DNA of 64,000 nucleotides from Parus major. Lineage: Eukaryota > Chordata > Aves > Passeriformes > Paridae. A model generated the notes under the pieces. It was not told the origin of the DNA. It saw only the letters and a list, made by a program, of their open reading frames with translations, and did not search any database. Position numbers and translations under genes: made by a program. Shown here piece by piece: positions 38,989 to 52,211 of the stretch. Positions within the stretch are counted from its first letter, which is position 1; each line of letters begins with the position of its first letter. The stretch lies in assembly GCF_001522545.3 (NCBI RefSeq), contig NC_031781.1, positions 9,863,487 to 9,927,486 of the forward strand, written 5' to 3'.

Positions 38989-41900
38989 TAGCAGGTGATG
39001 GCTATTTCTCTTTGCACCTTGGGAGATGAACTAGATTTTGTCTGATATCTAAAAATGAAAGGCTCTACATCTCATTTCTTATTCCCTGAGGCATTGATTT
39101 TGGTATTCTATAAAGTTATGGATTTGAGTGGAGATTGCTCTGATGTTCTTAGCCATTCCCCCAGTAGCAGAGAAAACTGCAAGGTGCTGACCATTAGTGC
39201 AACAAATCAAAAATGTCTCTGCAAGCAAGTCACTGTAAGTACAAATGGCTCCCACCTCTCCCTTCCTCCTCCTTTTCTTCCTCTCTTCCCAGTTCCGGCC
39301 TCTCTCTCCTTAAAGAAGTTGCAAGGCTTTGTGTTTAATTAAGACATATTGTCCAACCAATTGGGAAGCAGGAAATAACAGGAGATGTTTTACAAATAGG
39401 AACAATTCTTGTTCATTATCCCTTAATTGAGGCAACAAAAAGGTGCTGGAAAACATCCATCAGATGCACATTCATGTACATCATCAGAGAGGATTGGATT
39501 TAGGAACTCACAAAAGCGACGTCAAATGTTCCAATCAAGAGTTATACAGGCAACAGGGAAACAAAGAATTGGAGACACAAATACATCAGAATTAGCCCAA
39601 TTGCAGATTAAATGCTTCTGGAAAACACATTCCCTGGCTCTCTTCCAGGATTTTCTTATTTCACACTCCTGTCATTTCTAGCTGTGATGTGGAAGTCAGT
39701 GTTCCCTGCCCTCCTCTGCTGGCCTTCTTCAGGGAGAAGGAGTCGTGCTGGAGGGTGTGAGAGACGCCTGTTGTGAAGACACTGCAGGCTGTCACCCCAG
39801 CCTGGACTTGGGGTACTCTGAGGATGACACTTGGTGTAACTTCTCCATCCTTGTTCCTTCACATTTTGAAGTTTGGCTGCTTTGCAAAGCCACTGTTCTT
39901 GAGCAGAAGAGATAAATAGCACAAGAGATATAATAACAACTCTCCTGCTGAGGGAAATATTTTGATCCTGGAAGGCCAGGAAATCCTGTTACCCATTTAA
40001 GTATGCATTCTAAATCTTGCTTGGCCTGCTTTTGAGCTCATTTACACTCTAATACTTGGACCTGCAGACCGAGCTTTTATTCCTACAGGTCTGTTAGACT
40101 CAAATTCTCTCTCTTGTAATTTTTAAAAGGTGCTTTGAGTTTTAAATGAGGGACAAAATATGCCAAGGGCCCTCAGCTTACTGAAATGTAAGCTCACCTC
40201 AATGCTTCCTGGAAAAAAGCTATCTCCAGGAAAAATGGCATCACACCTCATTGGACAGTAGTAATAGACCCAAACATGACAGGATATTGTTAAAAATGCT
40301 CCTGATCAGTACCCACAGCTGTTGAGCTAATTATTCTCACTGTCTTGTCATAGACACTTATATGGTCTCCAGGGCACCTGAGCATCTCACAATCTTTAGT
40401 ATTGTTCTCTTCACATGCTTCTGAGAGACACATCTCCACCATCACCTCCTCCTCTCCTTCATCCCCCCCGGGATGACCTGGGATGAGGTGGTTGGCTGTC
40501 AGTTCCAGTTCTGTGCACTGTGGTGTTTTCCCTGGAACAGCACTCATCTCACCAACTTTGTCTACCCCAGCTTAAGACATGGAATTTAAGATCCCACCAT
40601 TGATGGAAGGAGGTAGGAAGCACCAGAGGCCAATTATACTCATCTGAAGGTGGAGAGCCTCAAGTGGGCTAAATTCACATGTGTTTGTGGGGAGTGAGCC
40701 CAGGGATCAGCATCCCAAGCTGGACCATGCTATGGAACCACTATGATGCAATGGGAGCATGGCCTTAGGCTTTATGAAACCATGTGTGGTGGCAGACCAT
40801 CCCTCCAGCAACCTGGGGATGGCTGGGAAGAACCTGAACCCAAACCTGAAGATGTCCTTCAGAGATACTCTTTGAACTTCAAAGTTGAAGAAGGAAGCCT
40901 GCCAGTCCACTGCTCAGCTCTAAATGAGACCATACAATACCGAGGGGAGGTTTTCCTCCTCGGTAGGATGGTGCAGGAGTCTGCCTATGTGTCCTGTTTC
41001 TGATGGGAGCTCTGTGGACTGGATTTGTCTTTGCCTTCAGTGAGAAATTGTTCCATGATTTTCCCTTGCACATCCTCCAGCAGATGCAATTCGTGTGTCA
41101 TTCTCCCCTGTCATCCCCATCAGTGCCTTGTTTTGAAATCCCCACTTCCGACCATGGAAAGTGTTTGTATTGTAGCTGGCGTTTGTTGATTTTCTTTAGG
41201 TGGCTCAGGGCTGCAGGCATTCCTCATTACTTTTTTATTAGCCAATTTGAATACTCATTTAGCCTCACTAAGCGTGCAATGCCTTTTAATTCTTCCTTCA
41301 GAGGCCTTTGTGTAGAGCCTGTTCTTGGTGCTCAGTAATAACAGAGGATCCCACCAATGCAACTGAGGTGAGAATGATAACTCATGGAACAAGAACCATC
41401 AGTCTGGGCTGGTTTCATGCAGGTGACAAGGCTGAGGACTCTTTTTGTTTTGCTGTTTTCTTTCCTGTGCAGTGGGACTGCCAGAAATCACAGCAGTACA
41501 AGACGTGGCAGGCTGACACAGTATTTTGCACTGGACAAACAGGACTCCAAAATACTTTTCAAAATTAAATAATTAAAGTGGCAAGACCATAAACAATATA
41601 AATTATGGAAGTGGTAATGTGGTAATGAGTAATAATTTAAGCCATCCAGCTATAAGGCTAATAAGAGCTAGAAAAAAAATTACCATAACATTACATATTT
41701 TAAAAAACGATCAGAAGAGAAATACTATGTTTTGACATCCAGCTCTTGTGCACTGCTTTGGACCTGCTTTGCAGGTATGCTGCATATCCAAACCTGGACA
41801 ACACAGACAGAAATTTTTTCTAAACTCAGATCAGGTAAGTAGGATGGGAATAAATGGTGGGATGAGAATTGGTCCTGTTATTTCTCAGGTTGCAAGGCCA

Positions 41901-44900
41901 AGTAAAAATCCACGTCTCAGGGATAGATAGTCACTATGCAATATAGCCACCTTTGAAGGTAGAGGGTTGGTTGGGATTCTTCACTGCCCCTTGGAAGGCT
42001 CTGGAGCCATTGCTGGGGTGGCAAAGGAGGGAACACAAGCGCCATGGCTGTCTGAGCTGTGTTGTTGTGGGCAGGTACAAACCCTTGGTCTCTCTGCCCA
42101 TTAGTCCAGCAGTTTGCTCAAGCGCTAAATCCAGTTCCACACAAAAAAGGTACATTCTGCTGCTTTTTCAAGTGTCTTGGATTCTATTGTGTACAAATTT
42201 CCAAATGAACTGCTTGAGTGTTGACTAATGCTGCAGCCTGCAGTCAAGGTAAGAGCCCATTTATTTATCGGCTCTTCAAGGACAAGAAGAAGCTGTATTT
42301 GTACAATCCTCCAGCACACAGCCTAACAAACAGTTACCTGCCTCAGCCACGTTTCAGGAGGACGATATATGAGACCCTCAAGGAAAATACACAGCTCAGC
42401 CATCGTCTGCTGGCAGGAAGGTCATGCGGCGCCACCGGCTCCTGATGATGGCAGAACTGCAAACGTATAAAGAAGGATTTTTTTCCTGCACCATCAGTTT
42501 GATTGGATGTGTGTCCAGGAGGTTACTCAGGACATCTAGCTGGAACTGGCTGGGAGCAGACAGTCCTGGCTGCCGTGTGTGCGCAGCACCCACTCGTTTA
42601 AATGAGGCTGTGTGTTTTCAATCGATGGGACTGTCTGATCCCTGGATGCTGGGGAGCTCTCTTTTTCTATTTCCTGCTGATATTTACTTCAAAGGTGCAT
42701 GACCACACAGATCACTTTAATAACAGGAGCCCAAAAGAAGAATTAATAAAACTCTGAGTGTGTTTTATCCTGAGATCTCACAGTGCTTGACAAAGGAAAA
42801 GCACCATCAGTTCTTTTTATATGGGGGCAGAAAGAGGTGAAATGATTTATTTATCCACATTCATGCAGTGAATTGGTGGTAAAGCAGTGAGCTGGACCTC
42901 TCCAGCTGTGCTTTGAGGCTTCCTAACGTCCATTGGAGCAGTCCTAAAGCATTTATCCTTCAAGAATGCGTCTTGCCCCTGCTGCTTTGTGCGGAAATTA
43001 GCCCTGTGAAGAAAAGTTCAGCTTTGTGGTGGCCTGGGCTAGAGCAGGAAAACAGCAGAGTTCTGGTGTCCTGGAGCACATAGATGCAAACTCACGGTCA
43101 AAAAGGTAGAAAAGACACACAGCAAGGGCACTGATGAAATGGGCACAGGGGAGCATGAGATGTCTGGTGGATCTGTGATGGAAAGCCGCTTATTCAAATT
43201 CACTCCTGCGGTGTTCAGAGGTTGCATTGGCTTGCCCAATGGATATGCCCTTAGTGACAGTCAGAGGCCAGGGCTTCTGCTCAGCTGGAGAGGCAGCTGG
43301 GTGCTCTCCTAGCCCCAAGGTCCTTGGAGGCTTCTAGCAGACGTGAGCAAAGAGCCTTTCTGCCACGTCTGTGTCATTTTTCTGCATTCACAACACAGCG
43401 TCGCTGTCATTAAGGCTACAGGAAAACAGCCACATCAGGGCACATCTAGAGGACAGAGATTGTTGACCACTTGTGCTGAACAGAGCAAAGGTCTGTAATG
43501 AAGCCCAGTGGGATGTGGTCCATCTGGCCTCTCAGCATGTTCATCAAAGCCTCGCTCTTCAGGGCAGCACTGAGGGCTGGCTGGGGCTTTGCCCAAGGGG
43601 CAGCCCGGGGGAGAGAGTGATCCTGGGGGATGTCTGCCTGCACTGCCCTTTGGCTGCAGCGACCTGTGCACCTCTGGGGGGTGGGAGCTCTGACAGGGCC
43701 ACAGGGAGACAGGGAAAGACCAGAACTTCCCTGTGCTTTGCATCATCTGGTGGGGATGCACATGCATAGTGACAGCAGCTTTGCAGGTGCCCAGCAGACA
43801 CTGGGAACCTGGGGTGTTTTCCTGGAATATTTATCCACTGCCAAATATTTAATTATGCAGGGAAACATACCACTTAGGCAGGGATGTCTTGGCTTCATTA
43901 AAGAAGCTGCAGAAATCATTGTGCTCTCCCCCTGGGCTCTGTGAAGGAAAATCCTGCTGATGGAGTCAATTGAATCTGGAGGGGCCACAGAGCTGTTGAG
44001 CCCCAGGTTAGCAGAGGATTTTGAGGCAGACATGCCCGTGCCTGGGCCTTAGAGCACCAGTGTAACCAAGCTCCCAGGCTGTTTTAGCAGGTGCCGTGAG
44101 CTGATTACAGAATTACAGTTCTCAAAGCAGCCCAGGGCCCTTGCTCCACGTGCCCACAAATTTCATTCCTGCAGATGAGACAGCAATGAATTTGCCATTC
44201 ATTAACAACAAATAATATCTCTCAATCCATCTTGGGTAAGCGTCATTGTGGAATTGCTCTTTCACTTTCACTTTACAGGGTTCCCTGTGATAAATTTAGC
44301 TTGTAAAGGGTGATTAAGACACTTCATTATGTTTTAATGTGTCTTTAGGCCTATGTCTAACAGTAATGCTCATTCTGGATCTCCCTGGAATTCGCAGGCT
44401 GTTGCAGTCCAGAAAAGCTTGCATGTGGGGTATGACTCTGGCTGGGCACCACATCAGTGGATCACCCCTGCCTCATGGTGGGGAACTTGAGGAATCCCAA
44501 GATGTGTCTCCACTGCTGGAGACAGTCCAGGTCAGTACATCAGCCAGCTGTGGGTCCCACAGGAGGAGATTAGGTTGGTCATTTCTTCCCCTTACCACCC
44601 AGTTTGTCCTCCTCAGAGCACAGGTTTGCAGGCAACAGTAAGGTCCCAGTCAGCTCTGCCTGCCAAAAATTGTGTTTGCCACCAGAATTGGATTTTCTCT
44701 CTAACAAGCAGTTACACAGAGCCTTGTGTGGTGAATCTGGTTCAGCAAAGTGCAAGGGGGTATTTACATTTGCATCCCAAATTGCAACCCAGAAGCCCTC
44801 CATCCCTGATAAACCCTGAAGGTGGCTAATTCCTATTTGGTGCCTTACTCAGCTGAAAACTTTATCCAGTGACACATAGGCACAGAAGCGCCCTGGTTTG

Positions 44901-47900
44901 GGAAGGTAGGCAATTATTTCCTGCCTGAAGGGAAAAAGTTCATCCTGTTCTGTGCTTTGTGTTTTCTACAGAGCAGAGCAGCTCTGATAGCTCCCAGGCT
45001 TCCTCAGCTGTTTGTCAGTCACCAGCTCTCTTCATGGACTATGTAAGGAGCCCAAGCACCTCATTAAGATGTTTTCAATTGCTCTCTGCAGCCACTTGCA
45101 TTGCAATGCATTGTGTAAAACCTAAATTAGGCAGTGTGAAAGACTCACAGGAAGATGTCCATGCTTTAAGCATTCTATCTATGAGAGGGAACATGGTCTG
45201 ATCCCAGGAAAAACTTCTGCCCCATCACCTGGTGCTCTTTCGCTGCTATCCAGTGCTTGTTGTGTATGACTGGGCTTTGGGCTGTCACAAGGTAATGGAA
45301 GTTATTTCATTCTTCCTGTTCTCTCACTTAACACTTCTATTGCATAAACTATTCTAGCTTCAGTCTCCCCTCTTTTAGAAATCTGACCACCTATTGATAA
45401 AACATTTTACATGTTCTGAGAAATTTTATATGTTCCATCTTCTTTCCCTTTCTGTTATTTTTTGTGGGCACCTTATGAATACTGAACTGTTACTGTAGAT
45501 AACAGCACTGGGCATTAAGTGCTTAGCTGGGAACCCTCACCCATCCCTTCTCATATGGATTTAGTTTGGAGCAGGATGGCAGCCTTTAGCACAGGCAGGC
45601 AAGAACTTGCTTGCTGGTTTTTAGGTGAGTATTAGAGCCTTATGTCCTAAATCAGCCACGACATTCAGACTGGTGAGGGCTGGGAGGCTGTATCCTGTGG
45701 AAAGGTTAGTGTTGGGCTAATTCCTGCCGGCAGTTTGAGGTATCTGTGGCAGCCCTTCCCTCCCTGCCTTGAATTGCTGCATGGTGTTGCCACATACTGT
45801 TAAAGAACAGCATGCTGGAAATGCAGCAGTGGAAGCATTTCAGAGGCAGGGCACACCATGGGTTATGTGAAGCTCCCCACCTTCCTTCAGGATGAAGAGC
45901 TGCTCAGTGGCCTGTGTGTTAGTCCCTGGGACATGCAGGTTTATGGTCTGTGAGAAGAGCAGGGCAGCTGGCGCAGTCCCAGCGAGCGCCCTTCTGGTCT
46001 AGTTAGAGTCTGTGAGCATCAAATGCTTCCATTCATTTATCTGAGGGTGATAAGCAGCCTGGGAAATGCCTGCCTCAGTCAGGTCACATCCTTGCTCTTT
46101 TATGAATGTGACATCTTTAAAAGCATATCTGCTAATGTCACGAGAGACCCAGGGGAAATCCCAGCTTGGTCAGCTTGGTGCTAGCTTTTCTGAAATGCAG
46201 CTGGGCACAAAAGATGCTCAGGTTGCTTTTTTACAGGATTATTTCTACAGAAAATAAGTGACTTAAACAGCCTTCTCCACTGAAAAAAAAAATAAATCTG
46301 CACCATCTGGGACAAAGCTCTGCTCTTTAGACACGGCTGTAATGCATTCCTGACTGCAGCAATGGATTTTTGTGCCATGTTTTTGTCACTGGCACAGCTG
46401 AGACTACAGATCGAGCAAAGAAACACAGTTCTTACCACACTGTCAGTTACCTTTGGGGTGGGAAGGAGAGGGTGACTGCTGCAACAAAATGGGCAGAAAT
46501 CTGCCTGATTCAGGAGAGTGAGGCTCTTTGTGCCCTGAGAGCCCCTGTCTGTGTGGGTCTCCACCAGTCTGGTCTTCCAGGGAGCCAAACTCCCTCCAAA
46601 AGACCCTCTGACAAAAGGGAAACCTCAGTTCCCTTGCTGGCCTCGACCTTGCATTTAAGGCACGACATGCTCCTGAATAAGGGCCTATTCAGTCTGTCTC
46701 CTACCTTATTTTCCCTTCTTTCCCATGGAAAACAAAGCCCCAGGAGCACATACAGCTCCCAAGTGCCAGGCTCAGCAGGGCTGGCTGGAAGCTTTGAGAG
46801 CCACCCAGGTGCTGCAGTGGCAGCAATCGCTCTGCTGTGCTGCAGTCCTGCAGGAATTTGCAGCTGGGCTCCCCGAGCAGGGCCAGAAATCTCAGTTTCT
46901 GTGACCCCAGCAAGGCTCCCCAGCACCTGGCAAGGCCCCTGAGGTGGCCACAGCCCATGGGGACAGGCCTGTGTGTCCCACCCGGGCGGGCACGGGGGCC
47001 TTGCAGAGGGCTCCTCCGGAGATCCCCACGCAGCTGGTGTTTTACATCACGAGCCATATGGCCCACACCATAAACACTGGCTCTAATTGTAGCTCTCAAC
47101 CTGCCAAAGTCCAAAACAGGGACAGGAATGGGGACAGAAGCCGGGGGTGGGGGGGAAAAAATAAAATATTTGACTAAAATAGACTCAGTAATAAGGAAAA
47201 GGCAAGGCAAAAAGAAAAATAAAAAAAGAAAGGAGTTCTGAAAGGCAGAGGGCTTCATTACTCCAGTAAAAATTGCCTTCTCTGACCTCAGGCACCTGAC
47301 TCAGCATTTTCCAAGCCGATATTTTACAGTAATAAAAGGGAGAGAGCACCAGGTGTGTGGGAAATGTTGGCAAATTTGTGTCTAAAAAAAGCAGGGACAT
47401 TCCTTCTAATGAAAGACTGTAGAGAATATGTTCCTAATCAAACTGCTAATAATAACCTTGTTTCTATAATTTGCCTTTTTCCCATAAAGTGGGGTTATGT
47501 GTTACAGAGATTTAGGGACTTTGGAGAGGGACTAGGCAATTCTTTCAGTTTGCTGGTTTTATTATTAATATAACATGAAGGAAAAGCTGGTCCTTATCCT
47601 TCTTGCCTGGGTGTTTTGTCAGTCTATTCCCAGTAAAGCTGATGCAAAGTAACTACCAGGATAAAATGGAGATGCTTTTATCTGTTCTGTAAAGATTTAA
47701 ATGGACAAGATTCAGTGCAAGGCATTGCTATGCATGGGTTTATTTGGTCTCCTTCCCCAGGGGGAGCAGCACAAGAACAGCCACTCTGATCAAACGTAGG
47801 CATAAGGATGCCTCTCCTCCCTGCGATGATCTGATCTCGTGCTGTACCCAGAGCTGTCTCTTCAGATGCACCAGGTGAGCCCAAGTGTCTGCCTTCCTCC

Positions 47901-49780
47901 CTAGAACTGGGAAATCTGTGTGCACAGGAGGAGCTGGGACCCAGTACAAATGTCAGAGCTACTCTGACATGAAATCAGATCCATGAGGTGGGAACTGGTC
48001 TCTGCACTTTGGCTTTGGTTCAGCGAGGTCAGGAAAGATCTCTACAGCCCCTGCTGAGCTGCTTGCTCGGACGGGTGACATGAAGGCAACATCTCCCTCC
48101 ACATCTCCTTCCACAGCTCCAAATACAGCCAGAATAACCCAAAAGGTGGTGGGGTCTGCTAAGGCTGGGTATTCACCTCCTCCCTGACACACCCAGGGAC
48201 AGGGTGTGTCCTTGTGATCCACTTTGCCCTGGGATCCCCAAAACTTTGGAGAATGGAGGAAACCATATTTCAGTTCCTTCAAACTGAAAGTTACCTAAAA
48301 CTCAAGGAGAAAATCCTCCATTGGGAACCAGCAAACCAGCAAAACAGGTAGACACCTCTGACTCTAATTTATGTGAGTTTAAAAGTAGTACCAAGATTGG
48401 TTTAATTACCTGGGAACAATGTATATCTCCCGTATTGCAGATCAGCTTGTTAGTGGTACACTTCTTTTTTTTTTTTCCACTTCCAGTTGAAATTGATAAT
48501 ACATCCCTCACTCAAAACATTGTCTCCCAATCACCATGGTTACTGCCAGGTTTTTCCACAAGGACCAAGCATATTCATCTGTCAAGTATGCTAATGGGGA
48601 ACGGACCCTGTCACACAAAGGAGCAGGCTATTCAAACATACACTTGCCAAATAATTGTACATGTCAAAAGAATGATGCTTGTTATTTGCCTAATATTATC
48701 CCCCAGAAGTGGGAAATAGTTCAGCTCTCAATGCAAAATGGCTTGCCCTTATCAAATAGGCAATTTGCTGATAATTTAGACTATTAGAGATCTTAGGGTG
48801 GGGAGACAAAGCAGGGGGGGTGGCAAACGTAAGTGGCTTTTTATAATTGCACTGGAAGCAAAATGGTGTGTGAAGTGCCCCAGAGGTGCAGGAAGGAGGA
48901 GCATGGCAGGAGAGCTCAGGGCCAGTGAGAGGGGCTGCTCCAGCCTCCCCTCTCACCTCTGTCAGGTACCTGCTGGTGGGTGGTTAATTATAATTTAGCA
49001 GGAGCACTTTTCTCAACTGCATTTTTTTATTGCTATTTATCTTCATGATGGGCCAATTTCCTATTTGTCTATTTCGGTAATTAAGGCAAAGAAAAATGTT
49101 ACTGTAGGATTCCTTTAACTTTCTGAGCTTCCAGCAGCTAGAGCTGTTGAGGCTGTGCTGATACATCTGCAGCCAAGGCAATGAAGTGGTCTTTTCCCTC
49201 ATTTTGAGGCACTTAAAGGCTCTTCCCTTTCAGAGCAGGTCATGGAAAGGCAGAGACAGCCCAGGGCTGGAGGCCAGGGGCAGGGGCTGTGGTTGGCATC
49301 TGCAGATGCTCCTGCTCCACCATAGACAAATGCCTAGCAGACCACAAATGTGTGGAGGAGGAAAATCCTGGAGCACTGTCCTCTCAAGGTGAAAAACTAA
49401 TTAGCTTCTCTAAACTGCCTGAGATGTCTAGAATGTAAAAGTGGCAACTATTCAGACATCTCTGTTTCTTTGAATGGGATGGGTAAAACTCCCAGTATCA
49501 TCTCAGGGCTTTTAATCGTTGTTATTTCTATCTCACATAGATTTGTAAGGAAACAAGAGAGTCACAGAATTAATTTATTTATTCTTCCCCCAACTTTGCT
49601 TTTTCCTTTATTCTTCTAGAATCAGAAGGCACTTCAGCATCTTCCCTGAACTGAGTGGTTCCCCTCCAGCCTGCCTGGCCTGTGAAGAGCAGTGCTGCTG
49701 ATGGCAGGCTGGGAGGGTGCAGTGCAATCTTGTCCTCAAAATGTGACATTATTTGCTGGATGTGGCTGAATTAGGATTCT
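38989..49780. other. GC-richer non-coding stretch, no gene seen
   Basis: About 10.8 kb without a supported gene. The DNA is generally GC-richer than the first 37 kb, with embedded AT-rich high-complexity blocks (for example 41220-41300, 41560-41720, 44100-44340 and 48300-48790) that look like candidate conserved non-coding elements. The most GC-rich patch is about 46740-47040 and includes a CCCGGGCGGG run near 46981. Open frames of up to 190 codons at 46370-47258 overlap on both strands and are discounted. No CR1, LTR or RNA gene was found inside this stretch. Confidence 0.6.
48300..48790. other. Candidate conserved non-coding element
   Basis: A block of balanced, high-complexity, AT-leaning sequence within GC-richer surroundings. 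It includes an octamer-like ATGCTAAT (48588-48595), a CACAAAG SOX/TCF-like site near 48615, and several CAAT/ATTG and TAAT cores. It has no repeat or coding character. This is inference from texture and motif content only; no alignment was possible. Confidence 0.25.
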
Positions 49781-49922
49781 CCATACCTGGAAAGTGTTCA
49801 AGGCTGGGCTGGGTGGGGCCCTGAGGTCTAGTGGAAGGTGATCCTGACTATGGAGGGGGAGCTGAAACTAAATAATGTTTGAAGTTCCTTCCAACCCTAA
49901 CCATTCTGTGGTTCTATGATGA
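49781..49922 (+). mobile_element. CR1 LINE 3' end, short fragment
   Basis: About 140 bp of a CR1 3' end: GTGTTCAAGGCTGGGCTGGG, TCTAGTGGAAGGTGATCCTG, a run close to 'ggggagctgaaactaaataatg', TTCCTTCCAACCCTAACCA and the tail TTCTGTGGTTCTATGATGA. The 3' end points right. It is strongly 5'-truncated and non-coding. Confidence 0.95.
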
Positions 49923-50239
49923 TTTTCCTTCATTGTGGATTCTGATTGCTGAGTTCCCTCGTTCTTGCTGTAAGAGTGAAATGCAGTTTTTTACCTTGGG
50001 GAGGATGGGGAGACTTCCCTCCAGACAGTAAAATGGTCTTCTGTTTGCACTGGGGAGGTAAGCCCTTAAAATGCACACAGAGAAGGCAAGAAAATGTATG
50101 ATAAGGAAGCTGAGTTTAGGTAGTGACCAGTAAATTTTGTGGGGCATGAAAACAAGGAGGGGTTATGGCTTGCTAGGCTGTGGTGTTTCTTGTAAAAAAA
50201 AGACTCATTTTCTAATGAGCAGAAAGAAGAGAGGAAAAA

Positions 50240-50880
50240 AGCATCAACTAACAAACAACCTAATCGGCTATTAAAATATTTCCAAGCAGTGAAATTAATA
50301 CAATTCCCAACTCATAACTTATTTGCCTCTGTACAAAATTAACATAGATAAATAAATTAAAAAAAATAACCTCACCCAAACTGCTTCATAATAAAATGTG
50401 ATCATAGCAATAATAAGATGCTTCAGTGCATGAATTTGGTTGTATTAATTCACCTCTGGTGTAATTGACAGCTCTCAGCCTTCAGCTTTCCTCTTAACAG
50501 CTCACTACAGCTGAATTATTATACCTGGCACTTCAGACTCTTCCAAATCTCGTTGCCTAATTGCGTTCTCTTCTAGTAGGTGAGTGTTAAACTCAGACAT
50601 TAAAGGATCTCTGCCAATTACCTGAAGCTCAACATTTGATCTGTCTGAAAATCTCACCGATCCATGGGGGACTGCTCCTCTGTCTGCATCTCGACTGCTG
50701 CCTTCTCTCCTTGCTTAGTGCAGTGTAAAATGAGAGTAAGTCTACTCCAGGTTTTAAGGGCATAAAAAGCATGAATAATAGAGAGAATTCAGGCAAGAAA
50801 TGCAGACCCCCCTACACCCATTCAGAATTAGAGGTAGCATTAATCCAGCAGAAGCTGCTAATTATGTAGGATTTGTAGGA
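50240..50880. other. Candidate conserved non-coding element
   Basis: An AT-leaning, high-complexity block rich in homeodomain-type cores: TAATTGACAG at 50462-50471, TAATTG at 50568-50573, CAATTA at 50615-50620, TAATCC near 50841 and TAATTA at 50869-50874. It has no repeat or coding character. Such clusters are common in developmental enhancers, but also arise by chance in AT-rich DNA. This is inference only. Confidence 0.25.
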
Positions 50881-52166
50881 AAATTTGCTCTCTTTGTCTC
50901 CCCGTTGCTGGTTTTACAGATACCATCTGACCAGTGCCTCTGTGAGATACCCTGCAAAAGAAGCAGCTTTTCTGGGATTATGTCCCCATTGCTTTGCTTC
51001 TCCTGCTTGTTCCTCACTGATGTGTTTCAGTCCTCGGTCACTGTAAAGTCTGTGGGGCTCAGAAGTGCTCTGGAGACCCTCGTTTGCAAACCAGTCAGTT
51101 AAATTAAGAAGCTTGATTCTCATTGCTGTGTGATGACATATTCAATTTAGCTGGTGCCCCAGTGAGGAAGTAAACAAACAATAAAAGTGTCACAATTCCT
51201 TCTAGTTCCATTAGACAAACAAGAAGTTTATTCAGTGTTTTGGCAAATGAAAATTTAAGCAAACTGTCAAGGGAGACATTTTCCCCATCAGATGCTTTCT
51301 GAGAGGGGATTATAACAAGAAAGAGCTATCACCCACCATGTCATTAAAAACAAAGGCTCCTGTGAACCCCTTTTATTAAAGATTAGCAGCACTGATTACA
51401 GACTTGTAGGCTGAGCTGAAGACAAATTAGAATATCTTTTTCCATGGGATAACTTACAGTATCCTCCTGGGCAGCGAGGCTATGGCAAGCAGTGCACTCC
51501 CGAGAACAGACAATTTTCACCTCTGGCCATTCATTCTCTGCCATTTAGAAACAGCCTGGTGATCTGTCTGGACCTATTTGCTGCCAAACACCAACACTTC
51601 ATTACACCTCCTGCTGTATGGTTCCAGGTGAGACCAGTTGTTTCCTGCAATCAGGATTACCAGATTTTTGGCTTTTCTCACAGATAGCCCTTAAGTCTAC
51701 TTAGAAAGTCTTGCCAAGACAAGTGCCAAGGAGTTCTGTCCCAGCAGATAGAGAGAGGGAGGCTAATGTAATTCTGAGCAAATAATGCAGATTCAGCCTT
51801 CAACGCCATGTGGTGGCCACAGGCTTGGTGCAGACTTCAAGACCCATCAGATTAGTTGTGAGATGCTGACCTTACTGAGTGGTGAACATGAAGCTCCTGC
51901 TCATGCCCACCTCAGTCCATGCACAAATATTTAGACGTGTGTGTACACCCTTCTGACCAGCACAGATATTCTGGGCAGCCCCAGGAAGAAAGCAGAAACT
52001 GTTGCAGAAGGGATGTTTGTCCTGCCTAGGATGGCAGTGCAATCTTCCATGAGATGGAGACAGCCTTTCTGAGCTCCAGGGCTGTTGTCTTTACACCCAG
52101 CACAGGAAAAGTACATCTTCATGGGTAAAGGAGAAAATAGCTCTTGAAATAGTCCCCTGTGAGATA

Positions 52167-52191
52167 CCATGGTACCCAAGGGTACCCATGG
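52167..52191. repeat. Imperfect palindrome, CCATGGTACCC arms
   Basis: CCATGGTACCC at 52167-52177 faces GGGTACCCATGG at 52180-52191 across a 2-nt spacer. The right arm has one extra C. It lies 20 bp left of a perfect palindrome. Confidence 0.85.
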
Positions 52192-52211
52192 ATCATGGAT
52201 AAGATGGTTTG

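Noticed and set aside
46970..47040. GC box-like CCCGGGCGGG as a promoter or CpG island
   Set aside because: The GC-rich part with CpGs is only some tens of bases, far below a CpG island, and no transcript start or exon could be tied to it.
46370..47258. Longest open frames in the window (190 codons on +, 138 and 185 codons on -)
   Set aside because: They overlap on opposite strands in a GC-rich patch where stop codons are rare, show no recognisable domain and have no supporting splice or start context. Composition explains them.
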